Below, one piece after another: positions 1 to 7,898 of a stretch of 39,189 nucleotides of DNA. The notes beneath the pieces are model-generated. The model had not been told where the DNA came from and did not search any database. It was given only the letters and a program-made list of their open reading frames with translations. Each line of letters starts with the position of its first letter. Within the stretch, counting starts at the first letter, position 1. The position numbers and the translations under genes were made by a program. This DNA is from Candidatus Kuenenia stuttgartensis. Its GTDB lineage: Bacteria; Planctomycetota; Planctomycetia; Planctomycetales; Planctomycetaceae. The stretch is from NCBI GenBank assembly GCA_945904015.1, contig CAMDPK010000060.1, forward strand, positions 1 through 39,189, given 5' to 3'.

Positions 1-159
1 GCGGTGAAGCAAGCGCTGGTCCAGCAGTTCAAGCTGGATCAAAACCGGTTCAACGTCGAGGGCTTCGGCTGGGATCACCCCGCCGATACCACCGACCCGC
101 TGAACCACGCCAAGAATCGCCGCGTCGAGGTCAAGATTTACGCGGCGGAAGCGGAGTAG
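1..159 (+). CDS. OmpA-like domain protein, C-terminal end (partial)
   Basis: Open from the left edge in frame 1 for 52 residues to TAG. The end, with Asn-His-Ala-Lys-Asn-Arg-Arg-Val-Glu-Val, is the classic tail of an OmpA/MotB peptidoglycan-binding domain, where the NRRVE segment follows the last helix. Such domains anchor envelope proteins to peptidoglycan. The next genes encode an ABC permease and ATPase, so the full protein is probably an envelope component or an OmpA-fused solute-binding protein of that transporter; this is inferred because the N-terminus lies outside the window. The following gene starts 2 bases after the stop. Confidence 0.8.
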   Translation, partial: AVKQALVQQFKLDQNRFNVEGFGWDHPADTTDPLNHAKNRRVEVKIYAAEAE

Positions 160-161
160 CC

Positions 162-413
162 ATGTCCACGACAAAGAAAACGATTGCTCACAAGAAACTG
201 CCGCGGGTTGTCATTTCGGATTTCGAGAAGCAGTACTTTCAACGTTGGAAGACGCTGGGACCGCTGCTCGATTCGATTCGCCATGACGAACTGCGGCGAA
301 TGACCGACGCGGAGTATTTGAAGATTGTCGAGCAGGTTTGGAGCGTTGATGTCCAGCGATCGCTGCGGCACGAAAGCGGGCTGGTGGAATGGCAAAGGAT
401 GCTGCGGCGATGA
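162..413 (+). CDS. Small protein upstream of a nucleotidyltransferase (possible antitoxin-like partner)
   Basis: An 83-residue basic, helix-rich protein with no transmembrane segment and no domain I can name. It begins 2 bases after the OmpA-like gene, and its stop overlaps the ATG of the nucleotidyltransferase in an ATGA arrangement (410-413). Small protein plus nucleotidyltransferase is the usual layout of AbiEi/AbiEii and MNT/HEPN-type pairs, but I see neither a winged-helix AbiEi motif nor the HEPN R-x4-6-H motif. The antitoxin role therefore rests only on position. Confidence 0.6.
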   Translation: MSTTKKTIAHKKLPRVVISDFEKQYFQRWKTLGPLLDSIRHDELRRMTDAEYLKIVEQVWSVDVQRSLRHESGLVEWQRMLRR

Positions 414-1081
414 GCGGTTTCGAGGGGTTGGTTGCGGCGCTCGATGAACTGCGGACCTTTTTTGAGGCCCGGAGTTGGTCGCATTGTCTGATCGGCGGAC
501 TGGCGGCGAATCGCTGGGGCGAAGTGCGACATACTCGGGACATCGACCTGGTGGTGCTCGCGGAAATTGGTGATGAAGACGGCGTAATCGACGAAATGTT
601 GAAGGTGTTCCCGCTGAGATCCGGACGATTCGGCAGCAAAGCCAAGGGCAAATCCTTCGCACTGCAAAGCCGCGTGCTTCTGCTGCAAACGAAGGCCGGA
701 GTGCCCATCGACGTTGCGCTGGGAGCCACGGGCTTTGAAGCGGAGATGCTCAATCGGGCCAAACTGGTGGCGATCGCCAGCAAACACAAGTTTCGGACAG
801 CTTCACCAGAAGACATTATCGTCATGAAGACGATTGCTGGTCGCGCCCATGACTGGCGGGACATTGAAGGCATCATCGTGCGCCAAGGTGGCCAACTCGA
901 TTGGAAATACATTGAGCGATGGCTGGACCCCTTGCTTGAAATCATGGAGTTGCCGGAACGAAGTGAAGAACTGAAGACCATGCGTGTGCGGTTGGACGCC
1001 GAACGTGGCCCGACATCGCGGAAGGTATCGGCGACTCCTCCGAAAAAGCGGTCGCAGACGAAGAGGAGACCACCGGTATGA
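410..1081 (+). CDS. Nucleotidyltransferase, MNT/AbiEii-like
   Basis: A 223-residue protein from the ATG at 410; an in-frame ATG at 389 would put 25 bases inside the previous gene, so the 4-base ATGA overlap is the more natural start. Residues about 26-53 carry a nucleotidyltransferase core: GGLAANRWGEVRHT followed by RDIDLVV, that is a GG motif, then Arg-x-Thr and an Asp-x-Asp metal pair. A third acidic site is likely in the PIDVAL segment. Proteins of this group transfer nucleotides to tRNA or to a partner and often serve as toxins. The C-terminus is Lys/Arg-rich. It overlaps the permease gene by 4 bases, so translation is coupled into the transporter operon. Confidence 0.75.
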   Translation: MSGFEGLVAALDELRTFFEARSWSHCLIGGLAANRWGEVRHTRDIDLVVLAEIGDEDGVIDEMLKVFPLRSGRFGSKAKGKSFALQSRVLLLQTKAGVPIDVALGATGFEAEMLNRAKLVAIASKHKFRTASPEDIIVMKTIAGRAHDWRDIEGIIVRQGGQLDWKYIERWLDPLLEIMELPERSEELKTMRVRLDAERGPTSRKVSATPPKKRSQTKRRPPV

Positions 1082-2034
1082 ACTCCACTTTTCTGGATCG
1101 GCTGCTGCACAACTGGCTGACGTTACGCAAACCCGTGTCGAGATTGCAGGCCGTCGGCTTGGGAGTCGCCTGCATTCTGCTCTGCCTCACCGGCTGGTGG
1201 CTGCTCACGCTGGGTGAGTACGAATCGCGGATCGTCGGACCGCTGACGTTGCCCAGTCCGGCTGAGACGTTTGGAAAGTTTTCCGAACTGTGGAATGATT
1301 TCGCTCTGACTCGCAACGTGCTGGTCACGTTGCGGCGAGTCAGCATTGGATTTGCTCTGGCGTTGGTGGTCGGCATTCCGATCGGTGTGACGGCGGGATG
1401 CTTTCCGCGAGTGCATGCGTTTCTGTCGCCGCTGATCATGATCGGACGCAATGTTCCGCTGGCGGCCGTGCTGGGGTTGATGATTTTTATTTTCGGCTCC
1501 GGCGAGAAAAACAAAGTGATGTTCATTTTCGTGGCGTCGGTCGCGTTCGTGATCTCCGACGCCGCGCGAGCCATCATGGATGTGTCTGCTCGCTACATCG
1601 ACACGGCCTACACATTGGGTGCCAGCCGTTGGCAGACGATCTCGAAAGTGCTCGTGCCACTCGCGGCTCCGACGATTTTTAGCGCTTGCCGCCAGATGTT
1701 TGGCTTGGCGTTCGGGTACATCATGCTGGCCGAATCGATCAAGATTGCCGACGAAGTCGGGGGCTTGGGCTATCAGATTCAAATCTTCCAGCGACGTGGT
1801 TTTCGCGAGCATATCTATCTGATCATTCTCGTGATCCCCTTCGTGGCGCTCGTCATCGATCAAGTGCTGGCTGGGATTCAGCGGCAGTTGTTTCCGCACG
1901 TTTATGGCGGCGACGGAGTCCTGCGGACGCTCGTGCGAGTCATTCTGATTCCATGGGAAAACCTGAAATCGCTGCTGTTTCACAAGCATCTCGCGAGCCT
2001 TCCTCCGGCCGCAACGGATGAGGGACCGAAATGA
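1078..2034 (+). CDS. ABC transporter permease, SsuC/TauC/NrtB type
   Basis: A 318-residue inner-membrane protein with an N-terminal segment around residues 20-45 and about five further hydrophobic stretches. The cytoplasmic EAA-like loop (AYTLGASRWQTISKVLVPL, around residues 175-195) is the docking site for the ATPase and is diagnostic of binding-protein-dependent permeases. Closest relatives by pattern are permeases for nitrate, sulfonate or taurine. The substrate cannot be read here because no solute-binding gene is visible, unless it is the OmpA-domain protein truncated at the left edge. It has ATGA overlaps on both sides (1078-1081 and 2031-2034). Confidence 0.9.
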   Translation: MNSTFLDRLLHNWLTLRKPVSRLQAVGLGVACILLCLTGWWLLTLGEYESRIVGPLTLPSPAETFGKFSELWNDFALTRNVLVTLRRVSIGFALALVVGIPIGVTAGCFPRVHAFLSPLIMIGRNVPLAAVLGLMIFIFGSGEKNKVMFIFVASVAFVISDAARAIMDVSARYIDTAYTLGASRWQTISKVLVPLAAPTIFSACRQMFGLAFGYIMLAESIKIADEVGGLGYQIQIFQRRGFREHIYLIILVIPFVALVIDQVLAGIQRQLFPHVYGGDGVLRTLVRVILIPWENLKSLLFHKHLASLPPAATDEGPK

Positions 2035-2969
2035 GTCAACCGCCAGCCGCTGCGAACGCGAATGAAACAACCGGCTCCTTGGCGAGCGGGGCGGCGTCAG
2101 CCCCCCGGTCATCGATAGCGACCGTGATCACCGGGGGGCTGACGCCCCCCCGCTCGCCAGTGGGTTTGCGGCCGCATGTCGTCGAGTTTCGGAACGTCAC
2201 GAAGACGTACAACTCCGGAAAGTCCGATCAATTCACCGCGATCCGCGACGTGACGTTCGTGGTCGAGGACGTCGCCGACAAAGGGGAGTTTGTCTGCGTG
2301 CTTGGCCCCAGCGGTTGCGGCAAGAGCACGATCCTGCGGCTGATCGCCGGGCTGGAACCCCAGCATCCGGCCACGAACGGCGACGTGTTGATTCTCGGCC
2401 AATCCGTCGTCGGTCCGGGTTCGGATCGCGGGATGGTGTTTCAGGATTACACCAGCTTCGATCATCGCACCGTGTTGGAGAACGTGACCTTCGGTTTGGA
2501 ATGTCTGCACATGCCGCGCAAGCAGCGGGATGAACTCGGCCGCGAGTGGATTCAGAAGATGGGGCTGAATGTCACGACCGACGCGGACAAGTTTCCGCAC
2601 GAACTTTCGGGCGGCATGAGACAGCGAGTCGCCATCGCCCGCACGCTCATCCTGAAGCCGCGGATCATCCTGATGGATGAGCCGTTCGGGGCGCTCGATC
2701 CGCTCACGCGGTTGAACATGCAAGACCTGTTGGTCAAGCTGTGGAAAGAAGTCCAAGCAACCGTCTTTTTCATCACGCACTCCATCGAAGAGGCGGTATT
2801 TCTGGGAGACCGTGTGTACTTGATGAGCAACTCGCCCGGTACGATTCTGGAAGAGTTGAAAATCGAACCGGCCACCAGCTCTGCGAATGAGATGCAGCGT
2901 CAGCCGAAGTTCCTGGAAGCCGTGTACTACATCCGCGACAAGATCACCAAGTTGGAATCGAATCAGTGA
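2031..2969 (+). CDS. ABC transporter ATP-binding protein, SsuB/NrtD type
   Basis: A 312-residue ATPase that energises the neighbouring permease. Walker A GPSGCGKST is at residues 92-100, the Q-loop at about Q138, the signature LSGGMRQR at 192-199, Walker B RIILMDEP at 211-218 and the switch His at 250. The nucleotide-binding domain starts near residue 50. The first ~45 residues are a low-complexity extension, largely encoded by a REP-like inverted repeat (2080-2159), so this gene carries an in-frame dispersed palindrome. The ATG overlaps the permease stop, and the stop overlaps a GTG start of the next gene (2966-2969). Confidence 0.93.
   Translation: MSQPPAAANANETTGSLASGAASAPRSSIATVITGGLTPPRSPVGLRPHVVEFRNVTKTYNSGKSDQFTAIRDVTFVVEDVADKGEFVCVLGPSGCGKSTILRLIAGLEPQHPATNGDVLILGQSVVGPGSDRGMVFQDYTSFDHRTVLENVTFGLECLHMPRKQRDELGREWIQKMGLNVTTDADKFPHELSGGMRQRVAIARTLILKPRIILMDEPFGALDPLTRLNMQDLLVKLWKEVQATVFFITHSIEEAVFLGDRVYLMSNSPGTILEELKIEPATSSANEMQRQPKFLEAVYYIRDKITKLESNQ
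2080..2159. repeat. REP-like palindrome inside the ATPase coding sequence
   Basis: Arms 2080-2109 and 2130-2159 are 30 bases each, differ at one position and are separated by a 20-base loop. Each arm joins a GGCGAGCGGGG block to GGCGTCAGCCCCCCGGT. The palindrome is read through in frame as part of the N-terminal extension of the ABC ATPase (roughly residues 17-43) without creating a stop. Confidence 0.9.
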
Positions 2970-3844
2970 GCCTGACGAAGTATGTCCGATCGGCATTCCA
3001 GATTCGTTGGAATCTGCTGACTCTCTTTGGCGGCATCGGCGTCTCGATTTTGAGCGGCCGGCCGGACATCGCATTGCCGTTGGTGGCCGCTGCCGAAGTC
3101 GGTTTTTTGACAATGCTGGCGAGCCACCCGAAGTTCCAGCGCGCGATGGACGCTCAAGACGCGGCGGTGGAGCGAAGCAAGAATTCGCAATCGGCCAACG
3201 TGGTGCTGCGTCAGATTCTCAAACAGCTTCCCGCACCGTTTCTGACCCGCTATGAACGGCTGCGAACCAGTTGTCAGGATCTGCGACAGATCGCCAACGA
3301 CTTACAGCAATCGGGAACGCTGGAGTCCGGCCAGCCACTGGAGTCCTTTCAAATCGCGGGCCTGGATCGGCTGATCTGGATTTTCCTGCGGTTGATGTTC
3401 ACGCAATTCACGCTGGGCAAATTCTTGGAGCGGACCAAGCGCGACCGAATCGTGAACGACATCGAACTCGCCCAGACGCGACTCGGCGAGATTCCGCCGA
3501 CGGACGAATCGCCGCACGCTCAAAAGATGCGGCGCACGCTGCACGACAACGTGCAAACCTGCCAGGAACGTCTGGCGAATTTTGATAAGGCCCAAGCCAA
3601 TTACGAATTCGTCGGCCATGAACTCAACCGACTCGAAAACAAAATCAAGTCGCTGGCCGAACTGGGAGTCAATCGCCAAGAGCCGGACTACATCTCCAGC
3701 CAAGTTGACACCGTCGCCCGCAGCCTGCTCGACACCGAAAAGACGATGAACGAACTGGACTTCGCCACGGGCCTTGGGCCACTCAATGACGAAACTCCTG
3801 ATCTGATTCACCAGCCGCTTCTGCAAGCCACGCAAAAAACGTAG
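2966..3844 (+). CDS. Membrane protein with two hydrophobic segments and a coiled-coil domain
   Basis: A 292-residue protein from a GTG start that overlaps the ATPase stop (GTGA). Hydrophobic segments lie around residues 15-30 and 34-51, followed by a long charged helical region rich in Gln, Arg and Glu that is likely a cytoplasmic coiled coil. I do not recognise a family. Four-base coupling to the ATPase suggests an accessory subunit or scaffold of the same transport system. No catalytic motif is apparent. Confidence 0.75.
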   Translation: MSLTKYVRSAFQIRWNLLTLFGGIGVSILSGRPDIALPLVAAAEVGFLTMLASHPKFQRAMDAQDAAVERSKNSQSANVVLRQILKQLPAPFLTRYERLRTSCQDLRQIANDLQQSGTLESGQPLESFQIAGLDRLIWIFLRLMFTQFTLGKFLERTKRDRIVNDIELAQTRLGEIPPTDESPHAQKMRRTLHDNVQTCQERLANFDKAQANYEFVGHELNRLENKIKSLAELGVNRQEPDYISSQVDTVARSLLDTEKTMNELDFATGLGPLNDETPDLIHQPLLQATQKT

Positions 3845-3933
3845 AGCCGGCTCGTTCCTTGAGTCGTATCGACCGTCCACCGACGGCAGAATGACCGCCC
3901 GTCGCATTGGGAAATGCCATTCGAGACTCACGC

Positions 3934-4353
3934 ATGACCTCTCGCTCCGCCACGTTGATGCTGTGTCTGATCACGGCCGTGAGCACATGGAGTTCGGCAG
4001 CGTATTCGGTCGCAACCGGGCCGTTCGGACTGGCCGAAGGTGCTGTGATCGCAGTCGGTGGCACCGCAGCGGCTGGAGCCTTCTGTTCTCGACGTCGTGT
4101 CACGGACGGGATTCAGGAACTCACGGCGGACCGCGAATCGATCAAGGCCGATCGACAAGAACTCGCAGAGCGACGTGCCGAGATCGAGCAATTTCTGGAA
4201 ACGACCAAGGACCAGCTCACCGATCGCGCTCGGCAGTTGGATTTGCGCGAGTTAGATTTAGCCAACCGGCTGGTCAACTTTCGCGAGTGGTTGGAATACC
4301 CGCAGCCGGATGATGACAAACATCGAGGATGCTCCGGCTGTTGCGCCGCGTGA
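3934..4353 (+). CDS. Small membrane/coiled-coil protein
   Basis: A 139-residue protein read from the ATG at 3934; an upstream in-frame ATG at 3907 adds only a non-hydrophobic leader. The N-terminus is hydrophobic (around residues 7-45, with Gly/Ala-rich stretches), followed by Arg-Arg and a charged helix of about 70 residues (TADRESIKADRQELAERRAE and onward) that looks like a coiled coil. The end is Cys/Gly-rich (HRGCSGCCAA). It probably continues the transporter operon as an accessory envelope protein. No family is recognised. The start of the decayed next gene overlaps its 3' end. Confidence 0.6.
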   Translation: MTSRSATLMLCLITAVSTWSSAAYSVATGPFGLAEGAVIAVGGTAAAGAFCSRRRVTDGIQELTADRESIKADRQELAERRAEIEQFLETTKDQLTDRARQLDLRELDLANRLVNFREWLEYPQPDDDKHRGCSGCCAA

Positions 4354-4773
4354 GCTGTCCGCGCAAGACCAGCGAGTTTGAAGATCATCGGCGAAGAGTC
4401 TCAGCAGCTTTGTCAGCGTCTGCGAGAAGGCATTACAAGCCGGAGGGCAAGCTCGACAGCCGCTGCATTCGCGACGATGCGCACGCCTTCGTGATCCGTG
4501 TTGCCCAGGTCTATCGGCCCGGAGTCGAGAACTCGCTGCTCGAAACCAGCCTGGACCAATTGCTGCGAGCGGGGAGCCGAGCCTGCCTGCCTGCATCTGC
4601 TCGTCGTGCTGGAGCGTTTGCCGCTCAGCCCGAAAGATCAAAACATCAACGCGCTGCACGGCTACTTGCAGAAGGCGCTCAAGGCGTATGACCTCTACAA
4701 CTCCGCGCAGCCATATTTTGGCTACATGCAAACGGCCTCGTACATTGGCCGTTGGTTGGCCGGAGCGACTCCG
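4310..4773 (+). pseudogene. Hypothetical gene with several frameshifts, truncated by an IS remnant
   Basis: The ATG at 4310 opens MMTNIEDAPAVAPREL and stops at 4379-4381. The protein-like sequence then continues in other frames: LKIIGEESQQLCQRLREGI (from 4378, frame 1), DDAHAFVIRVAQVYRPGVEN (about 4475-4570, frame 0) and CLHLLVVLERLPLSPKDQN (from about 4590, frame 1) through to a Gly-Arg-Trp-Leu-Ala-Gly segment. At least three frame changes are needed. Similarity to any family ceases at about 4774, where an IS1634-like remnant begins on the other strand, so the C-terminus was lost. The function is unknown. Confidence 0.6.
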
Positions 4774-5295
4774 GTGATCCAGCGCGCGGTACAGCCGATT
4801 GTCGTCCACACGCGCCGCCGGCACGCCCAGTAACTCCGGCAAGGCCGTCTTCGCAGACCATTACTCCGCGATGTGCAACTCACTGGAGGGCTCGCACAGC
4901 CGCGCGATCACGAGCACCAATGACGAGAGTGCCCACGGGACTTCTTCACGACCATGCGGCATGACCAGCCGCAAAAACTCCTCCCGCCGCAATCGCCGGA
5001 TCAGCGCGCACGCCAACTACGGTCCCCCAAACTGCCGACAGTTCTCCACCCGCACCGCCGACGCATCGACCTTCACCCAGCGCGGCGGCGTGTCGTCAAA
5101 CAACGTCGGCGGCCGCACCTCGCCGCCGTGACCCTCCGCCGCCTGCTGCACGCCCAGCCGGCCTTGTTCGTCCAGAATTCCCAACTACACGATCACGCGC
5201 TGCCGCGGCCCACACTCGGTGCGATACGACTCGACCAACGCCCAATACACCCGCTGCTTCCCACCCGTCGTCCGAAAGCACTGCCGAATAAACAT
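4774..5295 (-). mobile_element. IS1634/IS4-type transposase remnant (N-terminal part, three in-frame stops)
   Basis: Reading the minus strand from the ATG at 5295 gives a typical IS1634-group N-terminus in one uninterrupted frame: MFIRQCFRTTGGKQRVYWAL, VESYRTECGPRQRVIV, a stop, then LGILDEQGRLGVQQAAEG, VRVENCRQFGGP, a stop, VPWALSSLVLVIARLCEPSS, ELHIAE, a stop, and LPELLGVPAARVDDNRLYR. The first two stops are TAG codons where this family normally has Trp, and the third is TAA. No frameshift is needed. The DDE catalytic core is absent, with sequence ending near ALDH at 4774, so the element is dead. Confidence 0.82.
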
Positions 5296-5415
5296 GCCGA
5301 AATGCTACGCCGCCCAACCCCACCGCCAAGATCAAGTGTTGTCACTACACAGCGTTCCCAGCCTCATCCAGCGAGACTGCTGCCATCAACAAACAACTTG
5401 CGTTCACAACTCACC

Positions 5416-5640
5416 TCAAGATATTTTCGAAATCGCAATTTGCTCATCGAGTTGGGGAAGTTGGGCTAACTCCACGTATTCTTCAAAATCCCGTGCGATC
5501 GTCTCGGTCAGTCCGACGTTCGACAAGTGACTCAGAGAATGTCGGCTGGCAAATGTTTCGCCGGGGCATGTCACCACCGGCACTCCCATCCACAACGCCT
5601 CGCACATCGTCACGCCACCGCTCTCAGGAAACGGGGTCCA
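5416..5640 (-). pseudogene. GT41 (SPINDLY/OGT-like) glycosyltransferase, C-terminal fragment
   Basis: The minus strand reads PFPESGGVTMCEALWMGVP then VVTCPGETFASRHSLSHLSN, which matches the conserved C-terminal block of O-GlcNAc transferase/SPINDLY-type enzymes (GG-x-T-x-CEALWMGVPVVT, followed by RH/ASR and VGL). Only about 75 residues remain. The TPR repeats and the N-terminal half of the catalytic domain are missing, and nothing upstream (above 5640) continues the frame in a recognisable way. It is probably a relic beside the IS1634 remnant. Confidence 0.72.
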
Positions 5641-5661
5641 TCGGACTTCGGTGTGGGTGGC

Positions 5662-6147
5662 TCAATGAATAGAAGGTTCGTCCGGAGGGCGGATCGATGC
5701 CAGACAAAGAGCTGTCTCAGCAGGTGCTGGGTTTGGCTTCGCCGTGGTGGGTGGATCGGGTGGAGTTGAATGTCGAGCATTGTCCAGATATTCGGCAAGT
5801 TGCCACGCCTCGAAGATCGTTTTGATTTCGGCGATGAAAGCCGGCAGTTCTTCCCGATCGTCTGCATTTGTCCCAGCGGCTTCGACGAACTGGACGAACT
5901 TTTCGCCGATCAGGTCGTCGAGTGCTGGAGGCACACCAAATTCGAATTCGAGGTCACGAGCCGCTGGGCACTGCTCGAACCAGATTTCAGAGTGCTGCAT
6001 GGGATCACCTGCCGCCAAATGCTTCTCGGAGTCGTTCAGGAGGGCTTCCGCCTTGTGCTCATTCATCAAATCCAAAGCAAAGTGGATAGCGACGTGGCAG
6101 AGTCTGAAAGCGATCAAGGGCCATTGCTTCCAGCCATGATCGATCAA
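5662..6147 (-). CDS. Hypothetical protein with a Pro-rich tail
   Basis: A 161-residue acidic protein that I do not recognise. The first ~125 residues are helix-rich (segments AFRLCHVAIHFALDL and EELPAFIAEIKTIFEAWQL), and the last ~30 are Pro/Ala-rich and likely disordered. It is translationally coupled to the Lys-rich gene upstream through a 4-base overlap (6144-6147). The 3' part could be altered, because it abuts the GT41 relic. Confidence 0.5.
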   Translation of the reverse strand: MIDHGWKQWPLIAFRLCHVAIHFALDLMNEHKAEALLNDSEKHLAAGDPMQHSEIWFEQCPAARDLEFEFGVPPALDDLIGEKFVQFVEAAGTNADDREELPAFIAEIKTIFEAWQLAEYLDNARHSTPPDPPTTAKPNPAPAETALCLASIRPPDEPSIH

Positions 6148-6431
6148 CGGGCAGTTTTCGTTTTCACTCGCTGCTTCAATGCGTCCGTTCGCAACTTCAA
6201 CGTCGCCACGACTTCCAGACGGGCTTGTGCATCGGAAGGGTGGTCCAGCGGTGTCTCCACGTGTTGGTTTTGATCCTTGGCTTTCTTTGCCTTTGCCGAT
6301 TTCCTTAAAGGGCGTTTTGCGGTCTGGTTGGGAAATTGTTCTGACGAGATTTTCCGCTTGGCAGTGGGAAACTTTGTCGAAGGGATCTTGTTCTTGACTG
6401 TCGAGAATTTGCGTGATGGGATCTTCGCCAT
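6144..6431 (-). CDS. Lys-rich histone H1-like small protein
   Basis: A 95-residue very basic protein. The start at 6431 (MAKIPSRKFS) is preceded by an AAAGAAG ribosome-binding site; the in-frame ATG at 6458 lacks one. The N-terminal half has three degenerate 12-residue repeats (IPSRKFSTVKNK, IPSTKFPTAKRK, ISSEQFPNQTAKR), then KSAKAKKAKDQNQH. Composition resembles bacterial histone H1-like or other nucleic-acid-binding tails, but no family is certain. It is coupled to the next minus-strand gene by an ATGA overlap. Confidence 0.55.
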   Translation of the reverse strand: MAKIPSRKFSTVKNKIPSTKFPTAKRKISSEQFPNQTAKRPLRKSAKAKKAKDQNQHVETPLDHPSDAQARLEVVATLKLRTDALKQRVKTKTAR

Positions 6432-6873
6432 AGTGTTCTTCTTTTGTTGAAGTGGCAAGGCATTTTCAATTGTGATGTTCGTTCCGCTGGGACCAAAATC
6501 GCAAGCCAGAATCTGCGGCAGTTGGAAATGCTCAGTCTGTGTGTCTTTAGCGGCTCGATCCAGGTGACGATTTCGTCGTCGCTAAAAATCGACCCGATTC
6601 GCGTCAATATGATATGAGAGGACGACTCTAGCACTCGGCCGTCGGATTGATGCGGCGGGCCTACTCGCGCTCATGCTCGACGCTCCCTTGGTCGTCGATT
6701 GCTTTGACGAGCGCGTGGCCGAACGCGCTACTTCGCTTTCTGGCGCGGCGAGTGTCGGTCGATCAACGGAGAAATCGCTCACGAAGGCGATGAGTCGTCG
6801 GCAGCCTCACGCGGCGGCGCGAGTGCGAGCATCTGTTCGAGGTGATTTGGTTTGAGCCCAGCGTTTGGGCGGC
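6432..6873. other. Intergenic stretch with no supported gene
   Basis: About 440 bases. Short open frames exist on both strands, but none has a ribosome-binding site or a recognisable product. It is the boundary between the minus-strand debris and the plus-strand cassette, so it probably holds promoters in both directions. I cannot place them. Confidence 0.5.
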
Positions 6874-6907
6874 GTGTTTTCAACACGACCGCCCACGGGG
6901 GGCGGTC
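6874..6907 (+). promoter_or_regulatory. Paired leader hairpins upstream of the sigma-like gene
   Basis: Two hairpins follow each other directly: GTGTT/AACAC (6874-6886, loop TTC) and GACCGCCC/GGGCGGTC (6887-6907, loop ACGGG). They end 24 bases before the ATG at 6932. A very similar pair lies before the small gene at 10608 (10525-10580), with the same GACCGCCC...GGTGGTC core, which suggests a shared leader element of the cassette. Confidence 0.55.
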
Positions 6908-6931
6908 TCACGATGAACAGGAGATCGTCCC

Positions 6932-7576
6932 ATGCGGACTTCGACGGTGCCCTTGGAATTCTCTGGTGAATGGGTGCGTGAAGCGTTTGTCGCGATGTTT
7001 CCGCGACTGTCGCGGTGCCTGCGCGCGGCATTCGGTTATTTGCGAGGTGAGCAACGTGAAGAGGCTCTGCAAGAAACGCTCGCCAATGCCTTCGTCGCGT
7101 TCGCTCGACTGTGTGAGCGAGGACTGCAACAGCGCGCGTTTCCCACCGTCTTGGCAAAGTTCGCGGTAGCACAGTGGCATGACGGCCGGCGCGTGGGCTG
7201 TCCGCTCAATGCGCAGGATGTCTCGTCACCGTATGCGCAGCGACGGCAACGATTTGTCCTGGAACGTTTGGATCTGTGGGATGAACACGCTGACCACTGG
7301 CGTAACGCCCTCGTGGCTGATCGGCAGACGCCTATTCCGGATCAAGTCTGGTTTCGGATCGATTTCCCGGAGTGGCTGTCACGGCTCTCGTCGCGCGACC
7401 GGCAGATCGCCGAGACGCTGGCTCAAGGCGAGCCGACCTGCGCGGTGGCCCGCCAGTTCGCGCTCTCGAACGCGCGTGTCTCGCAACTCCGGCGTGAACT
7501 CCAGGATTCGTGGCAACGTTTTCAGGGAGAGGAACCATCCGCTTCAGGGAGAGGAACCATCCGCCCTGGGACGTGA
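6932..7576 (+). CDS. Sigma-70-like (ECF-type) transcription factor of the cassette
   Basis: A 214-residue protein. Residues about 15-60 resemble sigma region 2 (LRAAFGYLRGEQREEALQET), and residues about 142-195 form a convincing region-4 helix-turn-helix (LSSRDRQIAETLAQGE, VARQFALSNARVSQLRREL). Sigma region 4 contacts the -35 element. It may direct transcription of the cassette, or act only as a DNA-binding regulator because region 2 is weak. A 22-base tandem duplication (7521-7564) changes the reading frame near the C-terminus, so the last ~12 residues are probably not original. A purine-rich AGGAG lies about 10 bases before the ATG. Confidence 0.7.
   Translation: MRTSTVPLEFSGEWVREAFVAMFPRLSRCLRAAFGYLRGEQREEALQETLANAFVAFARLCERGLQQRAFPTVLAKFAVAQWHDGRRVGCPLNAQDVSSPYAQRRQRFVLERLDLWDEHADHWRNALVADRQTPIPDQVWFRIDFPEWLSRLSSRDRQIAETLAQGEPTCAVARQFALSNARVSQLRRELQDSWQRFQGEEPSASGRGTIRPGT
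7521..7564 (+). repeat. 22-base perfect tandem duplication in the 3' end of the sigma-like gene
   Basis: 7521-7542 and 7543-7564 are identical (TTCAGGGAGAGGAACCATCC plus GC). As 22 is not a multiple of three, the second copy shifts the frame and brings in the stop at 7574-7576. Without it, the frame would run on with ...GEEPSALGRDGAP. Confidence 0.9.
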
Positions 7577-7898
7577 CGGCGCTCCTTCTGAGCCCGGAGG
7601 TCATCGTGCGCAGGCACGAGCCTGCGACAGCATGTTGCCGGTCAACTCTCCACGGTGCAGTCCGTGCTCGACGGTCTGATGGTCGCGTGCGCCGCAACAT
7701 TCTGCGCTGGCCTCAGTCAAGGAGGCGACCATGTTGGCGGTTTCGGAGAATTCAAAGCCCCGATGTCTCTGATCCTTTGCGGTACGGCTGATTCTGTGTT
7801 GGAATGGCCGTGCGAGAGTGACTTCGACGATCGATGCCAATCAGCACGATGCCAATCAATTGTGAGGATGGATTTCCTTTTGCCGCTGAGACGATGTG
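7577..7898 (+). other. Gap holding the start of a lost gene
   Basis: A strong ribosome-binding site GGAGG (7721-7725) is followed by ATG at 7731, but the frame stops after 13 codons (MLAVSENSKPRCL). This looks like the surviving start of a cassette gene whose body was replaced by the DUF1444 gene. A hairpin CGCAGG-CACGAG-CCTGCG lies at 7609-7626. No other gene is supported. Confidence 0.45.

Noticed and set aside
1123..2112. Minus-strand 329-codon frame
   Set aside because: Antisense to the permease gene; Arg/His/Gln-rich shadow sequence.
6305..6634. Minus-strand frame with SIFSDDEIVTWIEPLK
   Set aside because: It overlaps the Lys-rich gene in another frame, has no ribosome-binding site and no known match.
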